Position numbers and translations under genes: made by a program. Under the pieces are notes generated by a model. It had not been told where the DNA came from and did no database searches. It saw only the letters and a list, made by a program, of their open reading frames with translations. From Galbula dea (Eukaryota > Chordata > Aves > Piciformes > Galbulidae): a stretch of 64,000 nt of DNA. Within the stretch, counting starts at the first letter, position 1. Each line of letters opens with the position of its first letter. The stretch covers positions 100 through 64,099 of the forward strand of contig VWZX01001038.1 of assembly GCA_013399015.1 (NCBI GenBank). The letters run 5' to 3'. Positions 1 through 11,475 of this stretch are shown here, piece after piece.

Positions 1-115
1 AGCCCAGAACTGGCCCCAGGACTCCAGCTGTGGCCTCCCTAGGGCAGAGTAAAGGGGAAGGAGAACTTCCCTCAGCCTACTGGTCACACCCTTCTGAATG
101 TACCCCAGGAGACCA
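1..115 (-). mobile_element. CR1 LINE fragment, antisense, cut by the window edge
   Basis: The text resembles the reverse complement of a CR1 3' region (agcccagaactgg, ctgtggcctccctagggcagagta, ctgaatg). It closely matches the copy ending near 58537, so both belong to one subfamily. It continues beyond the left edge. Confidence 0.8.
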
Positions 116-462
116 TTGAAAAACCTTTGAAAGCACTATTATGGCAATAAACTCCATTTGGATCAAGAAAAAATAATTAGCAGAGAGAAAAATATAATTT
201 TACAACCTACAGCAAATTAAATCAGATTTCTCTATGTTCATATTTAACTGCTGAAGAAAGAGCTCCTACTTTTTCTGTCCCTTCCCCTAGCACTATCAGA
301 ACCAAGTGCATCAGAAGCTGACCCTCAAAACTAACCTGTGTTCTGGCTGGACTAGTTACAATTTGAATTAGCTTCTTGATTCATCATACAAACACTTGTG
401 CTGGATGAAAGGCAGGGCCTGACAGCATGGCAACAGAAATGAGCTGCTTTTGGTAGCTGAAG

Positions 463-650
463 AACTTCTCCCCTAAGAGGGTTCTCAGGCACTGGAACAA
501 GCTGCCCAGGGAGGTGGTGGAATCACCATCCCTGGAAGTGTTCAAAAGATGCCTGGGGGACATGGTTAGTGGTGGCCACAGTGTTAGGTGGTTGGTTGGA
601 CTCAGTGTTCTCAGAGGTCTTCTCCAACCATAATGGTTCTCTGATTCTCT
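463..650 (+). mobile_element. CR1 LINE 3' end
   Basis: Sense CR1 3' end. It includes gctgcccagggaggtggtggaatcaccatccctgg-type text, the terminal ggttggactcag...tcttctccaacc block, and a decayed octamer tail (gattctct) at about 643-650. The element is 5'-truncated, as is usual for CR1. Confidence 0.9.
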
Positions 651-821
651 AAGGGAAGTGCAGAGATAAGGTCACATGGAGCCTTGGGGAGGTCTGGGAT
701 ACTGGAGTCCTCATGGTCACATGCCAGAGTCACCCAGACTGAAGGTATGCTGACCTAGGGCAGGACACATGGCCTATAACCTCATGTTTCTCTTGTTCCA
801 CAGAGATCCTACTCTTGCTAT

Positions 822-1110
822 AGGTTAGAAACACAGAACACACCTGTTGGAAAGGACCTCTGGAGGTCTCCAATCCAACTTCTTGCTCAAGGAGGTCCAA
901 TGAGATGAGGATGTTCAGGCCACTGACTGACCAAGTTGCACATTCCTCTGCAGCCATGGATTTCAAACCTACTTCTCCAGTGACCAACCACTTTCATGGT
1001 GATTTATTTTTTCACATTTAACTGGAATCTCCTTTTCTTCCAGCTTGTGTCCATTGGCTCTCACTGGGCACCTCCAGGACAAACCTTCTCCATACCCTCC
1101 CAGCCAGCCA
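822..1110 (-). mobile_element. Diverged CR1 LINE 3' end, antisense
   Basis: The antisense CR1 landmarks are present but eroded: gttggaaaggacctctggaggtctccaatccaac, then a region matching the gtgtccattggctctcactgggcacc block. It looks older than most copies here. The downstream boundary is approximate. Confidence 0.65.
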
Positions 1111-1115
1111 GAAAT

Positions 1116-4100
1116 ACACTTCTGTTATTCTCTTTGTCTGGATGACAACCAACTCTATCCTCTGAATAGCAGTAAGCCCCCAAGTCTATCTTCTATTCAT
1201 CTTACATGTAGAAAATGGGCTTCATTTACTGTAGAAATGAAGCATAAACACATAGAAAGGCTGTATGTGAAGAGGGAAAGTTTAATATATCTCCTTAAAT
1301 CCAATCAACAGCTCCATTTAGAGATTTCAACTGCTCCTTCCACTCTTCAGTCCAACTACACCTTAGCATGCAAATAATTTTCAGTTGCTACTGCCAGCTC
1401 AGCAGGGGAAGATTTAAATCTGGATTTGCTTGTACCATAACTTTTCATTTCTTGGTTGTCAAGGTCTGAGGTATTCTGAATTCTGTGTACTGTAAGAGCA
1501 AGAGATACTGCCAACAAATCTCAATACCTCAGCAAGTTTTTTTTCTTTCTTCTTTTGAAACAGAAGGAAATACTTTGGAAAATAAGTTGGGTCTTTTTAG
1601 ACAGCTGAAGGTACAATGTCAGTAGTGAGTCACTGTCAAGGCTGGGCCAACCACCAACCCAATGACAGAAGCTCCCTGTTACTCCCTCTGCCCCCCCACC
1701 ACAGGAAGGGAAAGGGGATATAGAGAGACAGAGAGACTTGTGGATTGGAAGATAAAACTAAAACTAATCATAATGATAAATGAAAGAGATAGAAATATGT
1801 ACAAGACCCAATTCCAAACCCATCCTTAGCAGGTAGAGGGAAAACCCTGCTGGCCCTGACATGGAGCCCTGCAGAACCTCACTAGTGAGTAGTCAGCAGC
1901 CCCATGTAACCTCTTTTGGGCACCTCTCTTCCCTGGCCTGGCAGAATCTCATTCAGACACTTTTGGATGAACTGCCTTTCCAGATCCAGCTCCTTTCATG
2001 CTATGGAGCCACAGAATGAACCACAGCAAGCCAGCCTCAGGCCTGGGTCAGACCAAAACCTACTCTGGGAGATTGTGGAGGAAGGCAAGACAGGGTAGTT
2101 TAGGTTGGAAGGGACCTTTCAAGGTCATCCAGTCCAACTCTCCCTGCAATCAGCAGGGACATCTTCAACTAGACCATGCTGCCCAAAGCCCCATCCAACC
2201 AATCTTAGCACTGATAGCAGGGGAAGCAGTAGGGACACAGGCAGCTGGCTCTTATGCCCTATTTGTTCTTCCCCTGCAGCACTGTCTCTCTACTTTGTTC
2301 ATCAGAACTGCATCTTCAGAGCCATTAAACACACTCAACCCCAGTGCTAAGCCTGTCCTTAACCTCCTGTGTTAACTTCATGCTACCTTGACAGTTCCCC
2401 CTTCTGCAATAGCAGCAGTCATTTCTTTTTAAAAGCCTTGACAAGATGGGTAATTCTTGTCATATTTCCTACATTCCACAGTTTAACTAGAGTTGCTAAT
2501 ACAAAATTATATCACAGAGAGCTTCACTGAAATCCTCTCCAAGAATGGCACCATTCTTAGCTGAATGGGAATTCCCCATAGAGAATAAGAGAGCCTAAAA
2601 TAGCTTCAAGATGTAAATCTCTCCTTTGTCTCCCTGGATGCTCTCATCTGCCTCCTTCTACATCAGCAGCATGAGCTGAATTTACTCGAGGTTCCCTGAA
2701 TGCCTCTCCCCAGCTTCCTTCTCACCACTTCACATTGGCTACTTCCTGAATGTCTCAAGGATCTTGACTTCTCTTCCCAGAGCACAAGGTTGCTCTAGCA
2801 GGATCTCATGGAGGGGTGTGCATGATGATGGGAGGCAAGAGAAGCCAGAAGTAGCCACAAGCACAGAGCCTTCTAGACCCTTTCTCCTGCATGAAGAGAC
2901 TTCCAACACTGAAACCCTCCCATGTGATCTCAGGAATATAAAGAGGAAGATGTTCCTGTCCTCTAAAAAGCAACACACTGAGTGATCAGAGCATCCCTAA
3001 TGATGCCCCAGGAGGCTGCAGAGAACAGAAGTATAAATGCCTTCACAAAGGAAATTCTAGTTATGGACTACAGAGCCATTAGTAACTATTAAGAAGACAG
3101 TAGACAAGTCCTAGCTTCATTTCTAGATGCCTGTTGGTATCTGAGGTTCTGCTAATCAATGAAGTACACCTCTATACTTCCACTTTTGCTAAGCCCCCAT
3201 ATCATTCCACTGTCACAAATGGGCCACAGACCTGACCCCCCAGGGCTCTCCTGAAGAGGGTAACAGACCTCTCCAGACCACAGGACAACCACAGAACAAC
3301 CAGGAGAAATGTAGGCTGCTGCCTCTTCCCCTACACACAAATCTGAGTTCAGATGCAAAGGTCAACAACACCAGGCTGATATTCTTATTTATACTAAATA
3401 AGAGAAGCCTTATTAATTCAATTATTCTTAAGACTTTTCTCTCCTAGTTGTCTCCCTCCTGCTTCCAAGCTTTGCTTTTCTGTCACTGCAGCCTTCAATT
3501 TATCTCTTACCTCTAACCACAGTTTGGGCTTGTGAAACATCTTCATCCACTCATCCTCCATATTAAAATCACATTTCTAGTCACCTGTGCAATCTCTCTG
3601 TTGACAGGAGTTCTCCTCCTCACCCCTTAGTCTACATCAAGAACAATCTCACAAACTAGAAATACAACCACCTCCTTTTAGTCTGGTAACAGCTCCTCAC
3701 ATTAGGAACCTCCTGGCCTGATGCACTTTCAGATCTCATGTCCAATATCATTATGTCTTCTGACTTTCATCTCCTCCACACTCAACCAGTTGTGCCAGAG
3801 GTGGAGGTGGTGAACTTTGCTCTGTCACTACTCACAGCACACTCATTACTTGTTTCCTTCCATGAAAACTGAGGGCAAGCTTGCATCAAGCAGGCACTTC
3901 CTTCCCATAAGCTGACTAAACCCCAGAGAAACAAACATGACACAGAATAAGATCTTCAATTAAAATTTTACAATGTGTAAAAATATTTAACACAAGTAAA
4001 ACATGCACCTGTCAAAAGCTACATCACTTCAACCAACCTTCATCTGGCTTCAGATGGAGTCACAAGCTTCCACCTCAGTCTGAGCATTTAGACTCTTGAA

Positions 4101-6249
4101 TTTAAAAATCACAACTATTTCCTCAGCCTTTAAGGAAACAAACCCCAAACTAACCCCAAAACAAAGTCAGAGAGAAGCAGACACAAAGTTTAGATCCCAC
4201 AGGTACTATTTTCAAGTTGACTAATGCTTCCAGGATCCTTCTTTTAGGGAAATCTGACAAAGCCACAAGCTACTGCTGCATTGGGGAAAACAACTTTCAC
4301 TTCCTTGCCTCCTTAAAATCAATGTATAGAGTAAATACTAAGATATTCTCTGGTGGAAACATAAATGAGAGTCCACAACATAGAAAAGTATCAAAGAAAG
4401 GATTGGTTCTTACTTTTAGGGTAACTATATAGACTTAATAATTGCATTAATTAATATTCTGAGTGATAGCACATCTTAGAGTTGTTTAAAATATGTACAA
4501 TGTAAATTTGTACTTGAACTTGTTCATAAGAAAGCAGATTAATGGACATAAAGAGAATGTATTTGTTAGCATTACCTGAAATACATATTAGCATTAAATG
4601 GTGTATCAAAGAATAGGTGAAAACTATAGCTGAGGTGCTGAAAAAAAAATGGGCAAGTGAATATGCTGAAGGCTTTGAACAAAGTGAGGGTAGGACAATG
4701 AGTAAATGAGGGGAAAAATTTACAGGTAGGCAAAAATAAAGATTGTCTGGTAGTGCTGCTGGATTGAGAGCATAGAAGCACAACTGACTTACAAGTCTAG
4801 GTAGAGTAACATTTCTAAGAGCTTCAGAGACTACAAGCAGATGCTCTGTAGGCATCAGATATCTTACAACAGGGCTACTCAATGAGAAGATGTAGTACCA
4901 ACATGAACAGTGAAGTTCCCTACAAGGCTTCAAGAACATGCACTGCAGGAAACACAACCCCAGGAAAAAGGCCAACATTCCCCAAACCAAAATTCCAGAG
5001 CAGTCATTCCCCAACTCCAAAAAGCTCCTGAGACCTAACTAAGAAACAGACCTGTTCTTCAGAAGAGGCTCCCAAGAAAGTTTCCAAACACAAGCTCACC
5101 AGGACACCCCTGGGAAGTCACAGATCAAGAACCTCAGGTTTCTTCCAAGACAACTTCAGGAGATGCCAAAGTGCAACTTCCACTGTGCATCACTACTGTT
5201 GTTTCTCCAAAGGAGTTAAATCCTTGAAGCAACAGGCCATGAAAATTACATCAGAAGAACCCCAAAAACATGCAGCAAACCCTTTTAGCCTTCTGCTGCT
5301 GAGACTAGACTGGAGACCTGGGGTGCCAGAACTGCTGTCTGATGGACATGGGTTTAGACTGGCAATGCCAATGCCCTGTCCCATGCAACCTGGAGATCCT
5401 TTCACTCTGAAACCCTTTGGTGCCACCAAAGGAACACTGCTCAGTGTAATCCCCCCTTGAACTACAGATTCTGCTGCTTTGCTCACACAGAGAGATCAGG
5501 CACTGCAAACTGTCAAGAGGAACAGAACATCACTTTCATAGTATTTAAATAAGTGATAGCTTCAGCTAGGCTGGAAGCTTGACAACAGCACATCTGAAGG
5601 GAAAACAGATGTGGGCAACACTGTGTGCACCTAGAGCAAGGAGGCTGGAGAACCTTCATTCAGCAACATCTCCTGTTACTTAGTGACATCATAGGATTGT
5701 GCAAGAGAAAGGGAGCTGAGAACTTCTCAATTCCATGGCCAAAGGGTCTACAGTTGCCCTGGAAAAACTGAAACTCTTCACAACACCTCCCCCCCCAGAC
5801 TACTAGTAGCAGAAAATCAGCATCTCTCCCTTCTCTGCAGGAGCTTTTGTAACGTGGCCTGAAGGATCTCCTACCAGCAATCTCAGACTCAGCACCAGTG
5901 ACACGTGGAAGGAAGTATAAAGAGAGCTCATTTACTCTGAGGAGGCAAGTTTAGAGAGAATGCAGATGGAGTGACTCCTTGTACTCTATTTAAATGCAAT
6001 CTCTCACTTGAAAATGTCAGAATATACTAATTTATATTAGCATATTCATAACCTAATGCCAGAAATAACATAATATAGAGAATTATCCTGTTTCTAAAGC
6101 TTATTAAATTACAGAATTTAAACATTAATCTCAAAATGTTTTGGTTGGACAAGAACTATGGACTTCAGTCAATGAATAAGTCAGTGAATTAACAAATTTT
6201 TTCTAAGGAAATAGATCAACATTTGGTAACCAACTTGTGACTGGCAAAT
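1116..6249. other. Noncoding stretch, probable MBD5 5' intron
   Basis: Apart from the CR1 fragment at 2096-2215 I see no exon, RNA gene or clear repeat. A run of C-rich low complexity lies near 1690-1700 and another near 5787-5796. A 189-codon minus-strand open frame at 4451-5020 has no family I recognise (see findings). Assignment to the MBD5 intron rests on vertebrate gene order, not on sequence seen here. Confidence 0.4.
2096..2215 (-). mobile_element. CR1 LINE 3' end fragment, antisense
   Basis: The sequence taggttggaagggaccttt...catccagtccaactc, followed by an agaccatgctgcccaaagccccatccaacc-type block, is the antisense end of a CR1 subfamily different from the copy at 6250. Only about 120 bases remain. 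Confidence 0.8.
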
Positions 6250-6734
6250 CAGAATCATTAAGGTTGGAAAAGACCTCAAAGATCATCGAGTCCAACCATT
6301 ACCCTAACACTGCCAAGGTAAAGCATGTCCCCCAGTACCATGCTTTTTGAACACCTCCAGGGATGGTGACTCCACCAACAGCATGGGCAGCCTCTGCCAG
6401 GGCTTCACCACTCTGTCAGGGAAGAAACTGTTACCAAGAGTAAACCTAAATCAACCCTGGCACAACTTGAGACTGTTTCCTTTTGTCCTATCACTTCTTA
6501 CTGGGAGAAGAGACCAACCCTGACCTGGCTCCAGCCTCCTTTCAGGGAGTTGCAGAGAGTGAGAAGGTCTCCCCTGAGCCTCCTCTTCTCCAGGCTAACC
6601 AAGCCCAGTTCCCTCAGCTGCTCCTCACAACACTTGTGCTCTAAAGCCTTCACCAGCTTCCTTGCCCTTCTCTGGACACACTCCAGCACCTCAATGTCCT
6701 TCTTGGTTTGAAGGCCCCAAAATCTTTGGGCACT
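6250..6734 (-). mobile_element. CR1 LINE 3' region, antisense
   Basis: Long, well-kept antisense copy. In order it has the terminal aggttggaaaagacctcaaagatcatcgagtccaacc-type block, the ctccagggatggtgactccacc block, the gggagaagagaccaacc block, and the cttctctggacacactccagcacctcaatgtcc block. It is a good internal reference for judging deletions in the other copies. Confidence 0.93.
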
Positions 6735-7902
6735 CTTTCCATTCTGCAGGAAAACAACCTTGCTTTCAAAAGCTCCTTGGAAACTGTACAAGTTTTTGGG
6801 CTGCTACCCCAGACATACTCTCCTCTGCATCAACACACCTTCCATTCTGTGAACCTCATGTTCTGTTTCACTTTCAAATGTTTGGCCTTCAATAGAAGAA
6901 AGAAAAAAAAGGGGCAGTCAAAGTGATTGGTTTGGGGTTTCTGTTTTTGTTTGTTTGTTTTGTGCTTGGGTTTTTTTAATGCATGAACAAAGTCATCTGA
7001 CCACACTTAGATACCTCAGATCTCTTTTCTTAGATTGCTCCAATATTCTTTAACACTGCCACTTCTCAAATGTCATCATATGTGAGAAATTAAGGGCACA
7101 GTTATTATAAACATGAAAAACACTGATTCATATCTACCAAAATGGCACTGACGTTTCCACAGATGCATCATACACTATGGATGCTGCTAGCAAACCACAA
7201 CCCAAATCAGCCTTTGCAGAAAGATCCTGAAGGCTCAGATCTTCTTTTCCTCCCAGAAAAGAAGGAGGCTCCTACAGAACTAAAGAGATCCCATCCTAAC
7301 ACTACAGGTCAAACCTCAACCACTGCCCAAGGTTCCCTTCACCCAAATCCATGAGCTTTAGTGGGAGGCAACAGAAGGACAGGAGTGGTTCTGCCTTGGA
7401 TATGGCTGGCTGCAGCCCTATGATTTTAATTACAGATTCTTCTTTTATCATGGAATGTTTTAATTACTTTTAACAGAGAGTTAAGCAGGAGAACTGAGGT
7501 GATATCTGTAGGCTAAATCTCTCTTGGCCTGCTGAGTGCTGACTGGGCTTTCTGCCCTGAGCTGGGATGGATACTCATTATATAAAGGTATAACTTAACA
7601 GGTTTGATTAAATCATCAATGAGTTCTGGAAAATGCCCCATTTTCATTTCTCCAAGCATACTGAGGAGAAGCTGGAAGGAAAATGCAGCCTTCAGACAAA
7701 GCTGGATGAGTAAAGGCCATTCACTGCCTTTTTATTTTGCTGCTGGTTGTCTCTGCAGTTGACTGTGGACAACTTGGCTGTGGTAGCTATACAACATCAC
7801 CTCCCTGAATGATGACCCTGTAACTCCATGTTTGGCAGAAAGGAGATAAAAACCTCAACACCACACATCACCAGGACTTGGGTTTTACACTGAACAACCA
7901 CA

Positions 7903-7955
7903 TCACAGAATTGTCAAGGTTGGAAGGGACCTTAAAGATCACCTAGTATCACACA
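7903..7955 (-). mobile_element. CR1 3'-terminal scrap, antisense
   Basis: Only the terminal segment survives: tcacagaattgtcaaggttgg followed by aagggaccttaaagatcacc. This is the usual antisense start of CR1 copies in this window. Confidence 0.7.
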
Positions 7956-9536
7956 CATTGCTGGCTCTTCTGTATTTACCATGGGTAAACCTGAAAATGA
8001 AAACCAATCTGCATACCAGTGGGTTCTACTTTGCTTCTGTCTCTATTTTATCTTATATTATCCTATTGGTTGGATATTTAGTTAACAGAAAAACCTCAAA
8101 CAATGTTTTCTACTTTGTCTCCTTCAGGTCCTGGTTTCAGATCTGAGGAAGTCTATTTCAGACACCTGAAACTGAGCAGCTTGTAACTGCTATTCCCTGA
8201 TACTGGTCCTGCATGAAGACACTGATGGTTTCTTTAAGGAAAGCTGACTTGCACATGTATCATGTAATGCCAGAAACAAATGTACTTGATAAATTCTGAG
8301 AGCTGTTCAATTCCAGGGGTACTCAATTTAAACTACATCTTATTTCAATTCCTCATACTAACTTCCCATCTCCTTTTTGTATCTGCCCAATTAAAACCTT
8401 ACAGAAAGCTAAATGTTTTCCAAATAGAGGAACAAAAAAAGCACTATTATTGGTCATGATAAAGGATCATTAAAAAGTGAAACTACAAAAAAATAAGTAA
8501 GTGTTTAGGCTCTACACTCTATCAAGTTAAATTTTCCATCATATGTTTGCACCTGCAATAGTCTGCTTTTGTACATTAGAAAAAAGGTTCCTTTTTCTCA
8601 GTTCAACTAGACCAAATATAAACCTATAGAAGAGTAAGTCAGTATATTCATAATTTCCTCCTTTTTTTCTTGTTTTTCAAACCCACCAGTGCTCCCTAAA
8701 ATTGTAATACACTATGATAATGTACTCCTCTTAGATAAAGCCCTCAATGCTGCATTCCAGAAACAAGTTTGGGTGCTGGAAGAGCCCAGGTTTGGTATCT
8801 CAGCTGTGATAACAATTCCTTCTCATCTTTAACCATATCACAACAGCCCAGGGTGGGACTCTGATGAGATGGAAGCATCCAACACCACCTCCACCCTGCC
8901 TGGTGCACAGATTGATCAAAGACCACACAGAGCAGCTGCTGGAGGCCAGGCAGGAGACCAAGGTGAAAAAGCACTACCCGTTTACAATCAGGCACCTGCA
9001 TCCCTCTTTCCCTTCTGGATCCCATCACCAAAACAACACAAAATATCTTTTTCCCTTTGTATGTGACATTAATTTTTGAACAGCTAGCATTTTGTATGTT
9101 GATGTTAGAATTCAGAGTGGTTTGCAAGAGCTAAATCTTCTTCAATATTAGTATTAAAGTCTGTTTAAAAGGATGTTTTCCCCTATATTCTCCAACATAA
9201 AGCTGTCTGGGCAGGTCAGGCACTTGTAGCTGATGGTGCTGATAATGTCACTTCACAGAGATGTCAGTGGAAGCTGGATGCTGCTTTTAATCCTTAACTT
9301 CTCATCATCTGCTAGATAAGATGTATACAAAACATCTATATAAACCATATGGTCCTGTGCAAACGCAGAACTGCACTGAATGAAATGCAAGCTCTTGCCT
9401 TTTCTGAACACATCTGTTGCTGTGGCTTCTGACAGGATCACACCAAAAGGGCTCCCACAGAAGCAGGCCAGAAGGCAGGAAGCGTTTTGCACATGCTGTG
9501 CTAGGCTGCAATTAGCAGCTTCAGAGGCCACCTGTC

Positions 9537-9580
9537 ACGGGGCCGGGCGGCACACGATGCCGGGCGAGGGGCTAGGGGAA
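9537..9580. promoter_or_regulatory. Isolated small CpG cluster
   Basis: At least six CpG dinucleotides occur in about 45 bases (cacggggccgggcggcac, gatgccgggcgagg) inside otherwise CpG-poor DNA. It could be a weak alternative promoter or exon, or a remnant of a GC-rich repeat. No splice or start signal settles it. Confidence 0.2.
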
Positions 9581-10809
9581 GGAGCCCCTTCCTGGGGAGG
9601 TGGGAGCCATGGCCTGCTTCCTTGGCTGACAGCAGGGAAACCTCTCCTGCCTTCCCTCACTTCTCCTATCCAGCTTCCTGCTTCTCTTAACACAGTGATG
9701 CAGGCTAGCTGCATCCTAACAGTTAAGAGCATTTGTTGTTATGTGCAAGTCTATCCAGAGCTGGAGGAGAAACCAGAACTGTTCTTCTCAGAGCAAGGGA
9801 CTGCACCTATCACTGAACCTTGCATTCCTTTCATCTAGAGAAAACCCCAACAACCCCCAAATAAACCAGACTGGGTTGTCTCTAATTACATCATTAAACA
9901 CTTTTCTTTTTGCCAGTGACATTTTTGGTATTTGCAATGATCAACTTCTGCAATACCCACAGAGAATAATTACTCAAATGCAGAAGTGATGAGCTTCTAA
10001 CCTTTTTTGGGCACTTTTTAAGCTTTGATAGCAGTCAATTTTTTTCCCCTCATTATAAAATAGGGAAAGGAATGCTATCATGAAAAGGCCACTTAAAAGC
10101 AAAACAAAAATAAGGGAATGCAAATGTATATAGGAGCTCCACAAGTGCCAAGAATGTTCAGAGCCTGCTAATCTCCTGTTTGTTCCTCATATGTTCTCCT
10201 CCTTGCCTCAATAGTGCATATGCAACACTGAAAAACTTCAGAAAGTGTGGCTTAGAAGCTGACTTTGAATACTGGGAGCATGAGTCAGACATAATTTACA
10301 TGGCTGAAATCTCACTAAATAACTCTGAAATGATAGCACCATAAACCTTGTCAGGAAGACTTGTTTTCAGCTTCTTCATGTATTCAGTTGCTGTAATGCT
10401 GAGCCCTCTGCCAACATGAATACATTTAATGTTATATTAAGAGTGACGCAAGGCAACCATCAGTCACTTCACCCAGCACAGATGCAGGAGGAGTGGGATC
10501 AATACAACAGCACATAGGAAGTAAGTGACAGGGCTGAGAATACAGCTCAGCCATTTGAGCCCTGGACCTTTCACCACAGACCATATGCTCTCCTGGCATC
10601 CCAACACGTCTTTAACAACCAGACAACCTTTTCCCACACTGATTTTGTTTAGCCAGACTGCTCCAAACACACCTCCTTTTTTCAATTAGCCACACAAACA
10701 GGAGAAAGTAGTCACAGACCCCTGATGTCTGGCAATGATGGATTGAAGAAAGGCTGAAAGCTCAAAAAAAACCCCCCAGCTCTTCCTTCTGGAAGATCCA
10801 GTCAAGCCT

Positions 10810-10922
10810 GGAGGCTCAGACTCGATATTAGGAAACATTTCTTCCCTGAAAGGGTTGTCAAGCCCTGGAACAGGCTGCCCAAGGCAGTGGTGGAGTCACC
10901 ATCCCTGGAGGGCTTTAAATGG
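10810..10922 (+). mobile_element. CR1 LINE fragment, sense
   Basis: Sense CR1 text (gatattaggaaacatttcttccc, gggttgtcaagccctgg, gaacaggctgcccaaggcagtggtgg) stops short of the terminal block. A second, fuller sense copy begins about 12 bases downstream, giving a tandem arrangement. Confidence 0.85.
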
Positions 10923-10934
10923 AGAATTCATGAA

Positions 10935-11475
10935 AGCCACACCTCCAATCCAAACCCCAATGGGGTCAGCTTTGGGCTCCTCACACCCAGAAGGACACTG
11001 AGGTGCTAGAGTGTATCCAGAGAAGGGCAAGGAAGCTGGTGAAGGGTCTAGAGCACAAGTGTTGTGAGGAGCAGCTGAGGGAACTGGGCTTGGTTAGCCT
11101 GGAGAAGAGGAGGCTCAGGGGAGACCTTCTCACTCTCTCCCACTGCCTGAAAGGAGGCTGAAGCCAGGTGGGGGTTGGTCTCTTCTCCCAAGTAAGAAGT
11201 GATAGGATGAGAGGGAATGGCTTCAAGTTGCACCAGGAGAGGTTGAGTTTGGACATTAGGAACAATTTTTTTCCCCAAAAGGGTTGTCAAGGCCTGGCCC
11301 TGGCTGCCCAGGGCAGTGGTGGAATCACCATCCCTGGAGGGGTTCAAAACCCATGCAGATGTGGTGCTGAGAGACACGGTCTAGTGATGGACTTGGCAGA
11401 GTTGGGTTAATGGTTGGACCTGATGGGACCTTAGAGGTCTTTCCAACCAAAACAATTCTGTGATTCTGTCATTCT
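10935..11475 (+). mobile_element. CR1 LINE 3' end with octamer tail
   Basis: Well-kept sense copy of about 540 bases. It runs from the gccacacctccaatcc block through gtgctagagtgtatccagag to the terminal ccaaccaaaacaattctgtgattctgtcattct. The tail shows two to three ATTCTGTG-like octamers, diagnostic of a CR1 3' end. Confidence 0.95.

Larger units (their letters stand above)
6735..10809. other. Noncoding stretch
   Basis: No gene seen. It contains T-rich low complexity at 6925-6980 (repeated tttgtttg, then ttgggttttttt), a small CR1 scrap at 7903-7955, and an isolated CpG cluster at 9537-9580. The rest is unremarkable AT-rich sequence. Confidence 0.4.
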
